A stretch of DNA of 18,077 nucleotides from an uncultured Alistipes sp. (GTDB lineage: Bacteria > Bacteroidota > Bacteroidia > Bacteroidales > Rikenellaceae). The stretch covers positions 1 through 18,077 of the forward strand of contig CATKXN010000047.1 of assembly GCA_949840605.1 (NCBI GenBank), written 5' to 3'. Shown in pieces: positions 1-7,540 of the stretch. The notes under the pieces were generated by a model. The model was not told where the DNA came from. It worked only from the letters and a program-made list of their open reading frames with translations, and did not search any database. Position 1 is the first letter of the stretch. Every line of letters starts with the position of its first letter. The translations under genes were made by a program, and so were the position numbers.

Positions 1-1
1 C

Positions 2-190
2 GAGCCCCGCGCCCAAACCGGTCCCTCTCCCCCCGAACAGCTCCCGCACCCCACCCCCTACCTCCCGGTCCGCGCCGGGACCTCCGCCGCGAAGCAGGGC
101 ATGGCGGCTTGGGCGGCGGCATCGTCCTTCCCCGAACTGGCCGATGCGTTCGGATGCGTACCGCCTCCGCCCGTTCCGCCGGTTCTGTAA
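2..190 (+). CDS. GYF_2 (DUF4339)-type protein, C-terminal fragment
   Basis: The frame is open from the left edge to TAA at 188-190, so this is the 3' end of a gene that begins outside the window. The last residues read KQGMAAWAAASSFPELADAF followed by a proline-rich tail (VPPPPVPP). That is the usual ending of bacterial GYF_2 domains: a W-x-x-G-M-x-x-W motif, then an xxPEL helix, then polyproline. About 25 residues earlier, TGPSPPEQL resembles the GPxxxEQL segment that opens the same domain. The spacing between the two segments fits a GYF_2 domain without gaps, but the stretch between them (roughly codons 16-31) is poorly conserved and lacks the usual Trp. GYF_2 domains are thought to bind proline-rich peptides. 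The next gene, 41 bp downstream, carries a better-preserved GYF_2 domain. The identity of the missing N-terminal part is unknown; an SPFH-type domain is possible (inference). Confidence 0.55.
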   Translation, partial: EPRAQTGPSPPEQLPHPTPYLPVRAGTSAAKQGMAAWAAASSFPELADAFGCVPPPPVPPVL

Positions 191-231
191 ATGAAGTTTC
201 ATCAGAAATCCGCAATCAAAATAAGAGACCT

Positions 232-606
232 ATGGATGACAAACCGAAACTCTCGATCGAACGGATGCTCGGCATGGCGCAGGAGATTTCGATGGCCCCG
301 CAATGCCGCGACATCATGCAGGGAAGCATCGACAATCTGAAACAGTCGCTCGACTCGGGCGGTCCGGGCGGGAAGACCGCGCTCCCGAACAGCGTCTTTT
401 TCGCCGTGATCGACGGGGCGCAGCGGGGGCCGTATTCCCTGCCCGAAATGGTCGGGCAGGTTCGCTCCGGAGCGATTACCCCCGACACGTACGTCTGGAA
501 ATCCGGATTGGAGGAGTGGATTCCGGCCCGCCGCATGGAGGAACTCGCCGACGAATGGCAGGAAACCCCAGTTCGACAATCTCCGATAACAACCCCGCAA
601 CCATGA
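232..606 (+). CDS. GYF_2 (DUF4339) domain protein
   Basis: Encodes 124 residues from ATG 232. The frame is also open upstream to a TTG at 109, but the extra residues overlap the preceding gene, are arginine-rich and look non-coding, so ATG 232 is preferred. Residues 1-45 are hydrophilic and probably helical. Residues about 50-100 form a GYF_2 domain: FFAVIDGAQRGPYSLPEM (start, GPY motif), a VRSGAITPDTYVW segment, then a GLEEWIPA motif and a final MEEL helix. No signal peptide or membrane segment is visible, so it is probably cytoplasmic. GYF_2 domains are predicted peptide-binding adaptors, often next to membrane domains. The stop overlaps the start of the next gene (ATGA at 603-606), which suggests translational coupling to the small membrane protein. 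The partner peptide is unknown; proline-rich tails in the preceding gene are one candidate (inference). Confidence 0.8.
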   Translation: MDDKPKLSIERMLGMAQEISMAPQCRDIMQGSIDNLKQSLDSGGPGGKTALPNSVFFAVIDGAQRGPYSLPEMVGQVRSGAITPDTYVWKSGLEEWIPARRMEELADEWQETPVRQSPITTPQP

Positions 607-941
607 AGACAAACTATTTTCTGACGGTCGTCGCGCTGCTCGCCGGCGCACTGATCGTCTACGGATTCTGCGCCGCCGGGGCTCCGCTGCTGCAGACGAC
701 GGTCAGCGGGGTGGTCTGCACGGCATTTCTCGTCGTCGGCATGGCCCTCTCGGTCGAGCGACAGCCCCGGGCGACGCTGCTCGTGAAGAGCGTCGCGCTG
801 ACGCTGTTCCTGCTTCTGCTGATCCTCAATATCGTACTGACCGGGCTGAACGTCGGCCAGACCCTCTACATCATCGTGAACAGCGTGCTGACGCTCGCCG
901 CAGCGACCGTCGTCTACCTGATTATCCGTGCCGAACCATGA
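603..941 (+). CDS. Small four-helix inner-membrane protein, unknown function
   Basis: Encodes 112 residues from ATG 603, which overlaps the previous stop by four bases. Almost the whole protein is hydrophobic and divides into four predicted membrane helices: about residues 4-25, 29-51, 59-82 and 87-109. Charged residues are confined to short loops (for example ERQPR between helices 2 and 3). No catalytic motif is recognisable, and I cannot assign a family. The 3' end overlaps the next start by four bases (ATGA at 938-941), so this gene is coupled on both sides. Its position between a GYF_2 adaptor and exported LPP20-like proteins suggests a membrane-anchored part of one assembly (inference). 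The start is supported because longer in-frame versions would run through the GYF_2 gene. Confidence 0.75.
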   Translation: MKTNYFLTVVALLAGALIVYGFCAAGAPLLQTTVSGVVCTAFLVVGMALSVERQPRATLLVKSVALTLFLLLLILNIVLTGLNVGQTLYIIVNSVLTLAAATVVYLIIRAEP

Positions 942-2227
942 AACGAACCCTCCTCATCGCGCTGTCGGCCCTGCTGACCCTCCAGGCCGTATCGGCTCAG
1001 GAAAAACTCCTGGAACGCAGCGATAAGAAATCTCCGGGGTGGATCGGAACCACCGAATCGGGATTCGTCATCGTTTCCGCCGAGGAGCCGACGCTCGACG
1101 CGGCACGGAAACGCTGTCTGAACGACATCAGGCAGTCGATCGTCAATGCGGTCTGCGTGAACATCCGCTCCGGGGAAACCCTCACGGAACGGCAGACGGA
1201 GCTTGCCGGTGCATCCGACATCTACCGTCGTTACGAGTCGCAGCTGCAAACCGTGGCCGGACGGCTGCCCTTCATCACGGGCATCTCGATCTCCGACGCC
1301 GAGACCTATTGGGAAAAGCGCTACGTGAAGCGCGAAAAACGCGTCTATTACATCTGCCATGTGCGTTATCCTTTCCCGATCACCCGGCGCAACGCGCTGA
1401 TCGCCGAGTTCCTGCGGCAGGACCGGGAGCAATACGACAGGCTGCTCGCGCTCAAAGCGCGTTTCGACACTTTCACCCGGGTCGAGGAGATCGACCGCGC
1501 GATCACCGAGCTCGAACCGCTGATCGCCTACTTCTTCGACGACGCGCGTCGCGACGAGGCCCAGGCCCTGCAGCGCAACTACCGTAAACTCTACGGAATG
1601 ATCTCGACCGTGGCGTGCGGAAACGAACTCGGGGAGCATACGTTCTGCTTCATGCTGAACGGTCGCCGGGTGACGACCTCGCGGCGTCCGACCGTCCGAA
1701 GCCAGTGGGCTGAGGGAATCGTCGTCACGCCGACGGACGGGGAGCTCTATCGGGTTACATACGACTATGAGATGTGTCCCGACGATGCGGAAAACGGCAT
1801 CGAGCTGACCTATCAGCTCGGCGGGCAGGCCCTGCGGCACTCGTTCGCGTTCGACGTGCGGCAGGAAAAGATGTCCGTCATCCCCTGCGGAACGCTCGAA
1901 CTCGACCTTGCACCCCACGGCAACGCCGCCGACAGCTGCGCCTGCGTGACGGGGTGGCTGGACCTGCGCTCGAAGTACGAAGCTCCGTTCGAAGTCACGG
2001 CCCTGACCTTCACGGCCGAAGGCATCGGCGGACGCATCCGTACCGAGCCGACGGCACGTTTCGAAGGCAAAAGCACCCACCGGCTCGGATTCCGCTTCGA
2101 CAGGCCCTGCCCCGTCTCCGCGCGCCGCGCCGCACTGGCGCAGGGCGTCGTTACGCTGCGGAACATCCGGACCGGCGAAAGCCGCGACGTGCGTTTCGCA
2201 CTGCCTTACAAAATACGAATACAGTAA
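938..2227 (+). CDS. Secreted protein with LPP20-like N-terminal domain
   Basis: Encodes 429 residues. Residues 1-20 form a signal peptide (MKRTLLIALS, then an AVSA-Q cleavage site), so the protein is exported. Residues about 32-150 resemble the LPP20/FlgT-N type fold. They show a PGW segment, a stretch rich in alanine and arginine (TLDAARKRCLNDIRQSIVNA) that would form the central helix, and a strand-rich end (KRVYYICHVRYPF). Residues 150-215 are charged and helical, possibly coiled coil. The remaining 200 residues look like beta-sandwich repeats without a family I can name. LPP20-type domains occur in cell-envelope and flagellar-accessory proteins and have no known enzymatic activity. The gene is coupled to the upstream membrane protein by ATGA and lies 17 bp before another LPP20-like gene. 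Family call for the N-terminus is moderate; the C-terminus is unassigned. Confidence 0.65.
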   Translation: MKRTLLIALSALLTLQAVSAQEKLLERSDKKSPGWIGTTESGFVIVSAEEPTLDAARKRCLNDIRQSIVNAVCVNIRSGETLTERQTELAGASDIYRRYESQLQTVAGRLPFITGISISDAETYWEKRYVKREKRVYYICHVRYPFPITRRNALIAEFLRQDREQYDRLLALKARFDTFTRVEEIDRAITELEPLIAYFFDDARRDEAQALQRNYRKLYGMISTVACGNELGEHTFCFMLNGRRVTTSRRPTVRSQWAEGIVVTPTDGELYRVTYDYEMCPDDAENGIELTYQLGGQALRHSFAFDVRQEKMSVIPCGTLELDLAPHGNAADSCACVTGWLDLRSKYEAPFEVTALTFTAEGIGGRIRTEPTARFEGKSTHRLGFRFDRPCPVSARRAALAQGVVTLRNIRTGESRDVRFALPYKIRIQ

Positions 2228-2244
2228 CCTTAAAAACGAAAAAC

Positions 2245-2826
2245 ATGAAAAAGATCCTTTACTGGACTGGCGTCCTGACGCTGACGCTATTCTGCGCAGG
2301 TTGCGCATCGAGCAAGAAGGCTCCCAAAACCACGCCGGTGACTTCCGGCGAGATCGAGGTGACGATTCCGCTCGGAGGGCCCGAATACCAGTCGAATGCC
2401 GAGTATTGGCGTGCCGTGCAGACCGGAACGTCCAAGGACATGTCCATGGCCAAGAAGGTCGCCCTGCAGAACGCCCGTCAGGAGCTTGCAGCCACCGTGC
2501 AGCACGCGATGAAAGCCGTCATCGAGAATTACGGTCAGAACGCCTCCATGGGCACGAACAATGAGAACGAAACGCTCTACCAGGAGATGGCCCGCACGGT
2601 CATCAACCAGCAGATGAACGGCGTGGAACTGGTCGGCGAGAAGCTCTTCCGGCTGGAGGACGGCGGCTACCGCTATCACGTCTGCCTGCAGATGAGCCGC
2701 GAGGCCCTCGGGTCGGGCGTCGCCGATGCGCTGTCCAACGATGACCGTCTGAAGCTGGAGTTCGACAAGGCCCAGTTCAAGAAGGTGTTCGACGAGGAGA
2801 TGGCCCGGTTCGCCGAACGGAAATGA
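2245..2826 (+). CDS. LPP20-like lipoprotein
   Basis: Encodes 193 residues from ATG 2245. The N-terminus is a lipoprotein signal peptide: a basic start (MKK), a hydrophobic core and FCAG-C, with the lipidated cysteine at residue 20. Residues about 50-150 contain the LPP20-type pattern: an aromatic YW segment, an alanine-rich helix (MAKKVALQNARQELAATVQH), a polar middle and a strand ending YRYHVCLQMS. The C-terminal 40 residues are charged and helical. It is expected to be anchored in the outer or inner membrane on its periplasmic side. It sits 17 bp after another exported LPP20-like protein, so the two may pair or form a complex (inference). The start is well supported by the signal peptide; the frame upstream of 2245 only overlaps the previous gene. 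Confidence 0.75.
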   Translation: MKKILYWTGVLTLTLFCAGCASSKKAPKTTPVTSGEIEVTIPLGGPEYQSNAEYWRAVQTGTSKDMSMAKKVALQNARQELAATVQHAMKAVIENYGQNASMGTNNENETLYQEMARTVINQQMNGVELVGEKLFRLEDGGYRYHVCLQMSREALGSGVADALSNDDRLKLEFDKAQFKKVFDEEMARFAERK

Positions 2827-2848
2827 CACGATCGTAAACCTGCGGGGT

Positions 2849-2874
2849 GGCGTCTCTCGAATGCGAAGGACGCC
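2849..2874 (+). promoter_or_regulatory. Intercistronic hairpin before the transglutaminase-like gene
   Basis: In the 71-bp gap, GGCGTC at 2849-2854 pairs with GACGCC at 2869-2874. The pairing continues inward with one mismatch to a four-base loop (AATG at 2860-2863). No T-tract follows, so it is unlikely to terminate transcription fully. It may instead act in mRNA processing or stability between the two genes (inference). Confidence 0.35.
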
Positions 2875-2897
2875 GCTCCGTGCATTTCTCCGAAACG

Positions 2898-4412
2898 ATG
2901 AAAAAATGGGTGATTCTGGGGCTGTCGCTGGTTCTGCTTGCTCCGGCCGCGGCCCAGCGCAGCAGCGACTGGCGGCAGCAGTACGAGGCTTTCCGGCAGC
3001 AGCGACGCCACGAGTTCCAGGACTTCAAGGCCAAGGCCAATGCCGACTTCGCGGAGTTCCTCAAACAGCGTTGGAAGGATTTCCGGCCCAATGCGGCCGT
3101 CGATGCGCCGATTCCGGACGTGATGCCCGCTCCGCGGCAGGTGCCGTCCGCGGAGCCCGCTGCAGAACCGCTTCCGCAACCGGACCCTGACCTTCAAGCC
3201 GTACAGCGCCTCGCCGACGGGGCGGAAAAGTCTTCCGGTCGATCTTCCGGGGTGTCGGTCGCTTCCGGCGGCGGGATGTCCTCAGACCCGGCCGGAAGCG
3301 CATGCGGCACCGCATTGTCGTTCGATTTCTACGGCGATCCGCTGCGCATTCCGTGGCCGAAGGGGCCGGCTCCCCGCCTGACGTCGGTCGGAGAGGAGGG
3401 CTTCGGCGACTGGTGGGGTGCGCTGGGCGCCGAGACCGAAGCCGCGGCCGGCTGTCTCTCCCGATATGCCGAGCAGCACCGGCTCAACGGCTGGGGTTAC
3501 TACCAGCTTGCCCGGAAGGTCAGCGAAGCGGTCTACGCCGCGGAATGTCCCGATGAGCGGATCGCCGTACAGGTCTTCCTGCTCTCGCAATGGCGCTTTC
3601 GGGCCCGGGCAGGAGTTTGCGGCAACCGGCTGGTGCTGCTGCTGCCGTTCCGTGAGCAGGTGTACGCCGTGCCGTATCTGCTGGTCGGAGGCGAGAAGTA
3701 CTACATGTACAGCTACGGCCACGACCGGAACGCCGGCTGCCGGACCTACGCCAACGACTTCGCCGAGGCGGACAGGGTGCTGAGCCTGGCGATGGACGGC
3801 ACGATGGACGTGGGGATGAAGAGCCGGATCGAGGTGCCGCGGTGGAGCGCCCTGCTGGGTGAGACCTTCGCGCCGACGATGAACGTCGGAAACCTGGCCC
3901 TCGAAATGGACTATCCGATCGTCGGCGGCGAGGTTTTCTACCGGCAGGGAATGCCGGCGGAGCTGGCCGAAACCGTGCTGGGGACCTTGCGCCGCAAGAT
4001 CGCCGGCATGGACGAGACCCGGGCGGTGGGATACCTGCTGAACCTTGTGCAGAACGGATTCGGGTACGTCACCGACAAGGAGGCCTTCGGGCGTCAGAAA
4101 CAGCTCTTCATCGAGGAGTCGTTCTTCTACGGACGCAACAACTGCAAGGACCGCGTGGGGGTCTTCTCGTGGCTGGTGCGCGAGCTGACGGGCCTCGATG
4201 TGATCTTCATCCGCTACGAGGGGAATGCGGCCAGCGACGGCGTGAGCCACATCGCCTGCGCCGTCGGATTCCGCGGCGAAGTCGAGGGCGATGCCTTCCG
4301 ATACGAGGGACGCCGTTACGTGATGTGCGACCCGACCTACATCAACGCCGCCGTCGGCCGCACGATGCCCTGCTACGCCGCGTCGCAAGGCAAAATAGAG
4401 GTTTTCAACTAA
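2898..4412 (+). CDS. Secreted transglutaminase-like (putative cysteine protease) protein
   Basis: Encodes 504 residues from ATG 2898. A GTG at 2847 would extend it but spoils the signal peptide. Residues 1-19 are a signal peptide (MKKWVILGLS...PAAA-Q). Residues 20-65 are a charged helix with aromatic residues every 11 positions (Y29, F40, F51, F62 and F32, F43, F54). Residues 70-130 are a low-complexity Pro/Ser/Gly linker. The middle (about 135-370) is unassigned. The C-terminus is transglutaminase-like, with Cys416 in NNCKDRVG, His451 in VSHIACAV and Asp478 in CDPTYI, in the order of the family's catalytic triad. Bacterial members are often proteases or amidases, not cross-linkers. The substrate is unknown. 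It follows two LPP20-like genes and precedes an LRR lipoprotein gene by 20 bp, so it probably belongs to the same envelope-associated transcript. Confidence 0.8.
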   Translation: MKKWVILGLSLVLLAPAAAQRSSDWRQQYEAFRQQRRHEFQDFKAKANADFAEFLKQRWKDFRPNAAVDAPIPDVMPAPRQVPSAEPAAEPLPQPDPDLQAVQRLADGAEKSSGRSSGVSVASGGGMSSDPAGSACGTALSFDFYGDPLRIPWPKGPAPRLTSVGEEGFGDWWGALGAETEAAAGCLSRYAEQHRLNGWGYYQLARKVSEAVYAAECPDERIAVQVFLLSQWRFRARAGVCGNRLVLLLPFREQVYAVPYLLVGGEKYYMYSYGHDRNAGCRTYANDFAEADRVLSLAMDGTMDVGMKSRIEVPRWSALLGETFAPTMNVGNLALEMDYPIVGGEVFYRQGMPAELAETVLGTLRRKIAGMDETRAVGYLLNLVQNGFGYVTDKEAFGRQKQLFIEESFFYGRNNCKDRVGVFSWLVRELTGLDVIFIRYEGNAASDGVSHIACAVGFRGEVEGDAFRYEGRRYVMCDPTYINAAVGRTMPCYAASQGKIEVFN

Positions 4413-4432
4413 TTTATCCATAACCAAAACAC

Positions 4433-5521
4433 ATGAAACGGATTCTTACATACCTGTTGTGCTGCACGGCGTTGTTCGCCGGGTGCGAAAAGAGCGACAA
4501 AAACAACGACGGACTGAAAAGGGTGTCGGACGTCACCAAAAAGATGAACGATCCCAAATTCATCGAGTATTGCCTTACCTACTTCGATGCGGATTACAAC
4601 GGAAAACTCTCGATGAAAGAGGCGGAGGCCGTAACGAAGATCGACTTTACGGACCTGGAACTGAACATCACGACGCTCGACGGCATCGAGTATTTCACCA
4701 ACCTGGAGTGGCTCGACTGCGAAAACAACCGGCTGACCGAGCTCGATTTGAGCCGCAATACGAACCTGCAGTATCTGTATTGTTCCAGGAATCAGCTCAC
4801 GACACTGAAACTCCCGGCAAATAAGGTTCCGTGGGGCGGTATGGAAAACGTATTGAACACGATCCATTGTTCGCAAAACATGCTGACCGAGTTAGACGCC
4901 TCGAGTTCCGTCCATCTGCAACGGTTATCCTGTTGGAACAACCGGTTGACGACCCTGAAAATCGGAGAATCTTTGTGGCTGCACGAATTGGACTGCTCGG
5001 ATAATCGGCTGTCCGGAACACTCGACCTGCGCAACAGTCATGAAATCACCGAACTGGACTGCTCGGAGAATCCGGATCTGAAAGAGCTCTGGTTGTTTTT
5101 GGAGCTCGCAATTCCTGATTTTATCAAAGATTATGAGACGAAAACCGTGCGTTTCGGATATGACAATATTCCGGTTAAAATAGGCGTTCCGGACCGCTAT
5201 TTCAGAGAATACCTGCTGAATCGCTGCGATACCAACGGCAACGGAATTCTTTCATCGGAAGAAGTCGCGGTGATGACTGAATTAGACTTGAAAGACCGGA
5301 ATATCGTAACTTATGAGGGCATTGAACATCTGACCAACCTGACTAATATCTTCTCCTTGGATTCTAATTGGAATGTCAAAACATTGGATCTCAGCAAAAA
5401 TGCCAATTTGTCCTACGTCAACGTCCAGGGACTGTGCGGGTTGAAAACTCTCTATTTGATTGCAGGCCATGTTTATGAAGAAATCAAAACGGGCGAGGGC
5501 GTCGAGATAATCTACAAATAG
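4433..5521 (+). CDS. Leucine-rich-repeat lipoprotein with two EF-hand loops
   Basis: Encodes 362 residues. The lipoprotein signal ends LFAG-C with Cys18 as the lipidation site, so a surface or periplasmic location is expected. Residues 52-63 (DADYNGKLSMKE) and 266-277 (DTNGNGILSSEE) are canonical 12-residue EF-hand/dockerin-type calcium loops. Each is followed by a line of the type DGIEYFTNLEWLDC that leads into leucine-rich repeats. About seven LRR units of the Bacteroidota pattern (LxxLxCxxNxLTxLDxS) cover residues 84-222, and a shorter set covers 295-345. Such proteins usually bind other proteins; no enzyme motif is seen. The gene is visibly more AT-rich than its neighbours. It is 20 bp after the transglutaminase-like gene and is the last + strand gene before a convergent junction. 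Confidence 0.85.
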   Translation: MKRILTYLLCCTALFAGCEKSDKNNDGLKRVSDVTKKMNDPKFIEYCLTYFDADYNGKLSMKEAEAVTKIDFTDLELNITTLDGIEYFTNLEWLDCENNRLTELDLSRNTNLQYLYCSRNQLTTLKLPANKVPWGGMENVLNTIHCSQNMLTELDASSSVHLQRLSCWNNRLTTLKIGESLWLHELDCSDNRLSGTLDLRNSHEITELDCSENPDLKELWLFLELAIPDFIKDYETKTVRFGYDNIPVKIGVPDRYFREYLLNRCDTNGNGILSSEEVAVMTELDLKDRNIVTYEGIEHLTNLTNIFSLDSNWNVKTLDLSKNANLSYVNVQGLCGLKTLYLIAGHVYEEIKTGEGVEIIYK

Positions 5522-5536
5522 CCGCCGGGGTTTTGC

Positions 5537-5557
5537 CGGTCGATCGGGAATCGGCCG
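5537..5557. terminator. Possible hairpin terminator between convergent genes
   Basis: In the 56-bp gap between two converging genes, CGGTCGAT (5537-5544) pairs with ATCGGCCG (5550-5557) around a five-base loop, with one G-T pair. A run of four T lies just left of the stem, but neither strand has a clear T-tract after the hairpin. It is therefore a weak candidate. Confidence 0.3.
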
Positions 5558-5577
5558 ACAGGGGCTCGGCTCCGGGA

Positions 5578-7449
5578 TCAGTGCTTCGGGACTATCCGGA
5601 AGATCTTTCCTTCGGCGAAGGTCGTCCACAGCGAACCGTCGGGGGCTGCAGCGATGAAGTTTGCCGCCGAATGGCAGCATTTCACGCTCCACAGCAACGT
5701 GCCGTCCTCGCGTACGGCGGCGATGCGGCCCGTGCGGTCGGCCAGGTAGGCGACACCGCCGCTCACGGTTACGGGGCATGCCGTGTAGTCGTAACCGAAC
5801 CCCGCCGGGGTAATCCACTCCTCGCGGAAGGTCTCCCCCGACGTGTCGACAGCCAGCAGTTCGCCGTCCATCGTTTTGACGTAGAACCGGCTGCCGTCGG
5901 CGCTCAGCCCCGATGATTCGCGGGCCTTGTAATCCCGGCAGCGCCATACGACACGCCCCGAAGCGAGTTCGAGACACGTGAGGGCCCGGTCGGGCGCACC
6001 GATGAACACGCGGCCCCGCGCGATTCGGGGAACGATGTTGCCCGGCGCCAGAAATAGGCTCTTCGATCCGTTGGTCCAAGTCCAGCGAATTGCGCCCGTC
6101 GAGGCGTCGAGGCAGTAGAGACGGCCGTTCCAGGCCCCGAAAACCAGGCAGCCGTCAGCCAGCGCTGGCTGTCCCTGCGATTGTCCGCGCCCGTAGTCGC
6201 AATGCCATAGGATACGTCCGTCGCGCACGGCGATTTTGGCCATCGCGCCGTTGCCGAGACCGATGTAGAGGGCCGCGTCGCGTCCGTGCCCCGCAACGAG
6301 CCCCTGCCCGACGATCGGCGTCGGGGTGTCGATACGCCACCGTTCGCGGCCCGTGCGGGCGTCGAAAGCGCACAGCCCGCGGGTCGTCGTTCCGGCGATG
6401 ACAAGGCCTTCGGCCGCGAGGGGCGTGGTATAAAGGGCGCCGCCGAGCCGCTGCCGCCACACCTCGCGGCCCCGGCGGGGATCGTAGGCCCGCAGCACGC
6501 CTTGCGTCGTTCCGTAATAGATCATCCCGCCGTGGAAAGCGACTCCGGTGTAGATCGTCGCACTGTCCTGCAGCACCAACTGCGCCCGGCCCGCACAGTT
6601 GGGGGCTTCGGGCATCGGGTCGGACGCAAGGGCCGCAACCTGCGGGTCGTCGTGCATGCCGATCGTAAAGCAGACGCGCGGCGCGGCGCCCAGCACCTTT
6701 TCGCTCACCCGGACCGAGTCGCCCCGGAAGTCGAGCAGCGTGTATCCCGCCGCGGTCAGCTTCCCGCCTGTCAGGGCGCGGCCCTGGATTCCCGCCACGG
6801 AATCGAAATTGAAGAGCGACGGGGCCCGGTGATAATGGCCGAACAGCGTGAGGGGGATGCCCAGCCGGCGGAGCGTCGCCGTGACCTCGGAGCGGTTGGT
6901 GAGATCTCCGTTGAGCGGGTAGTGGCAGAGGCTCACGATGCGTTCGCCGGGACGCGCCTTGGCGGCCTCCTCGGCCAGCCATGCGAGGTCCTCGGTCCGC
7001 ACGGCCCCCATGGCCATCTTCATGAACGGTCCCGATGCGTAACCCAGAAAGAGGTAGCCTCCGGCGCGGAAAGCGACACGCCCGTCGTGGCCGAAAATTC
7101 GGGCGAACGTCGTGCAGGCGCTTTCGGACCACGTGGTTTCGTGATTGCCCGGAACGGCGCACCACGGTTTCCGCAGCCGGGAGATCAAGGCGTGGACGTG
7201 TTCCAGTTCGGCGTCGCTGCCGAGGTTGGTGAGGTCGCCGCCGAAAAGGACGATGTCGCACGGCGAGGCGTTGATTTCGTCGATGGCGATGCGCAGCAGC
7301 GAGTCCTGCGAATTGCCGGGCGTTACATGAATGTCCGTGAGGAACGCGACGCGGAGCGTGTCGCCGGGTGCGGATACGGCCGCCGCAGCCGTACCGAACG
7401 TCAGGAGCCACCACAAGCCGAGGCCCCGCAGGATGCCGGAATATTTCAT
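5578..7449 (-). CDS. Secreted metallophosphoesterase fused to PQQ-like beta-propeller
   Basis: Encodes 623 residues. Residues 1-27 look like a signal peptide (hydrophobic GLWWLLTFGTAAAA, then VSA), so it is periplasmic or exported. Residues 31-250 are a calcineurin-like phosphoesterase with all the metal-binding motifs: D39-x-H41 (TDIH), GGD72, GNH (N102, H103), H176 in CHYP and GH205YH207. Residues about 295-623 form a PQQ-type propeller. Its blades repeat a pattern such as GTTTRGLCAFDARTGRERW with small variations, roughly seven times. The propeller probably recognises a ligand or partner; the phosphatase substrate cannot be told from sequence. The gene is monocistronic as far as can be seen, converging with the LRR gene and separated from the upstream tRNA by a terminator. 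Alternative: a cell-wall or nucleotide phosphoesterase; the class is certain, the substrate is not. Confidence 0.88.
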   Translation of the reverse strand: MKYSGILRGLGLWWLLTFGTAAAAVSAPGDTLRVAFLTDIHVTPGNSQDSLLRIAIDEINASPCDIVLFGGDLTNLGSDAELEHVHALISRLRKPWCAVPGNHETTWSESACTTFARIFGHDGRVAFRAGGYLFLGYASGPFMKMAMGAVRTEDLAWLAEEAAKARPGERIVSLCHYPLNGDLTNRSEVTATLRRLGIPLTLFGHYHRAPSLFNFDSVAGIQGRALTGGKLTAAGYTLLDFRGDSVRVSEKVLGAAPRVCFTIGMHDDPQVAALASDPMPEAPNCAGRAQLVLQDSATIYTGVAFHGGMIYYGTTQGVLRAYDPRRGREVWRQRLGGALYTTPLAAEGLVIAGTTTRGLCAFDARTGRERWRIDTPTPIVGQGLVAGHGRDAALYIGLGNGAMAKIAVRDGRILWHCDYGRGQSQGQPALADGCLVFGAWNGRLYCLDASTGAIRWTWTNGSKSLFLAPGNIVPRIARGRVFIGAPDRALTCLELASGRVVWRCRDYKARESSGLSADGSRFYVKTMDGELLAVDTSGETFREEWITPAGFGYDYTACPVTVSGGVAYLADRTGRIAAVREDGTLLWSVKCCHSAANFIAAAPDGSLWTTFAEGKIFRIVPKH

Positions 7450-7540
7450 GGGTTTTGCGTAGTTTTACTGCCGCAAGATACGGATTTCTCCGGAAAAGGT
7501 TGGCTTCGGCTGCGAAAATGAGAAGACGCGCGTAATCTCG

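Noticed and set aside
914..2308. Open frame of 464 codons on the minus strand across the LPP20-like gene
   Set aside because: It is antisense to a gene with a clear signal peptide and coupled starts; its own product lacks any recognisable motif.
7474..7480. TATCTTG on the minus strand as a promoter for the phosphoesterase
   Set aside because: It is one base short of TAnnTTTG and has no TTTG at the required distance upstream.
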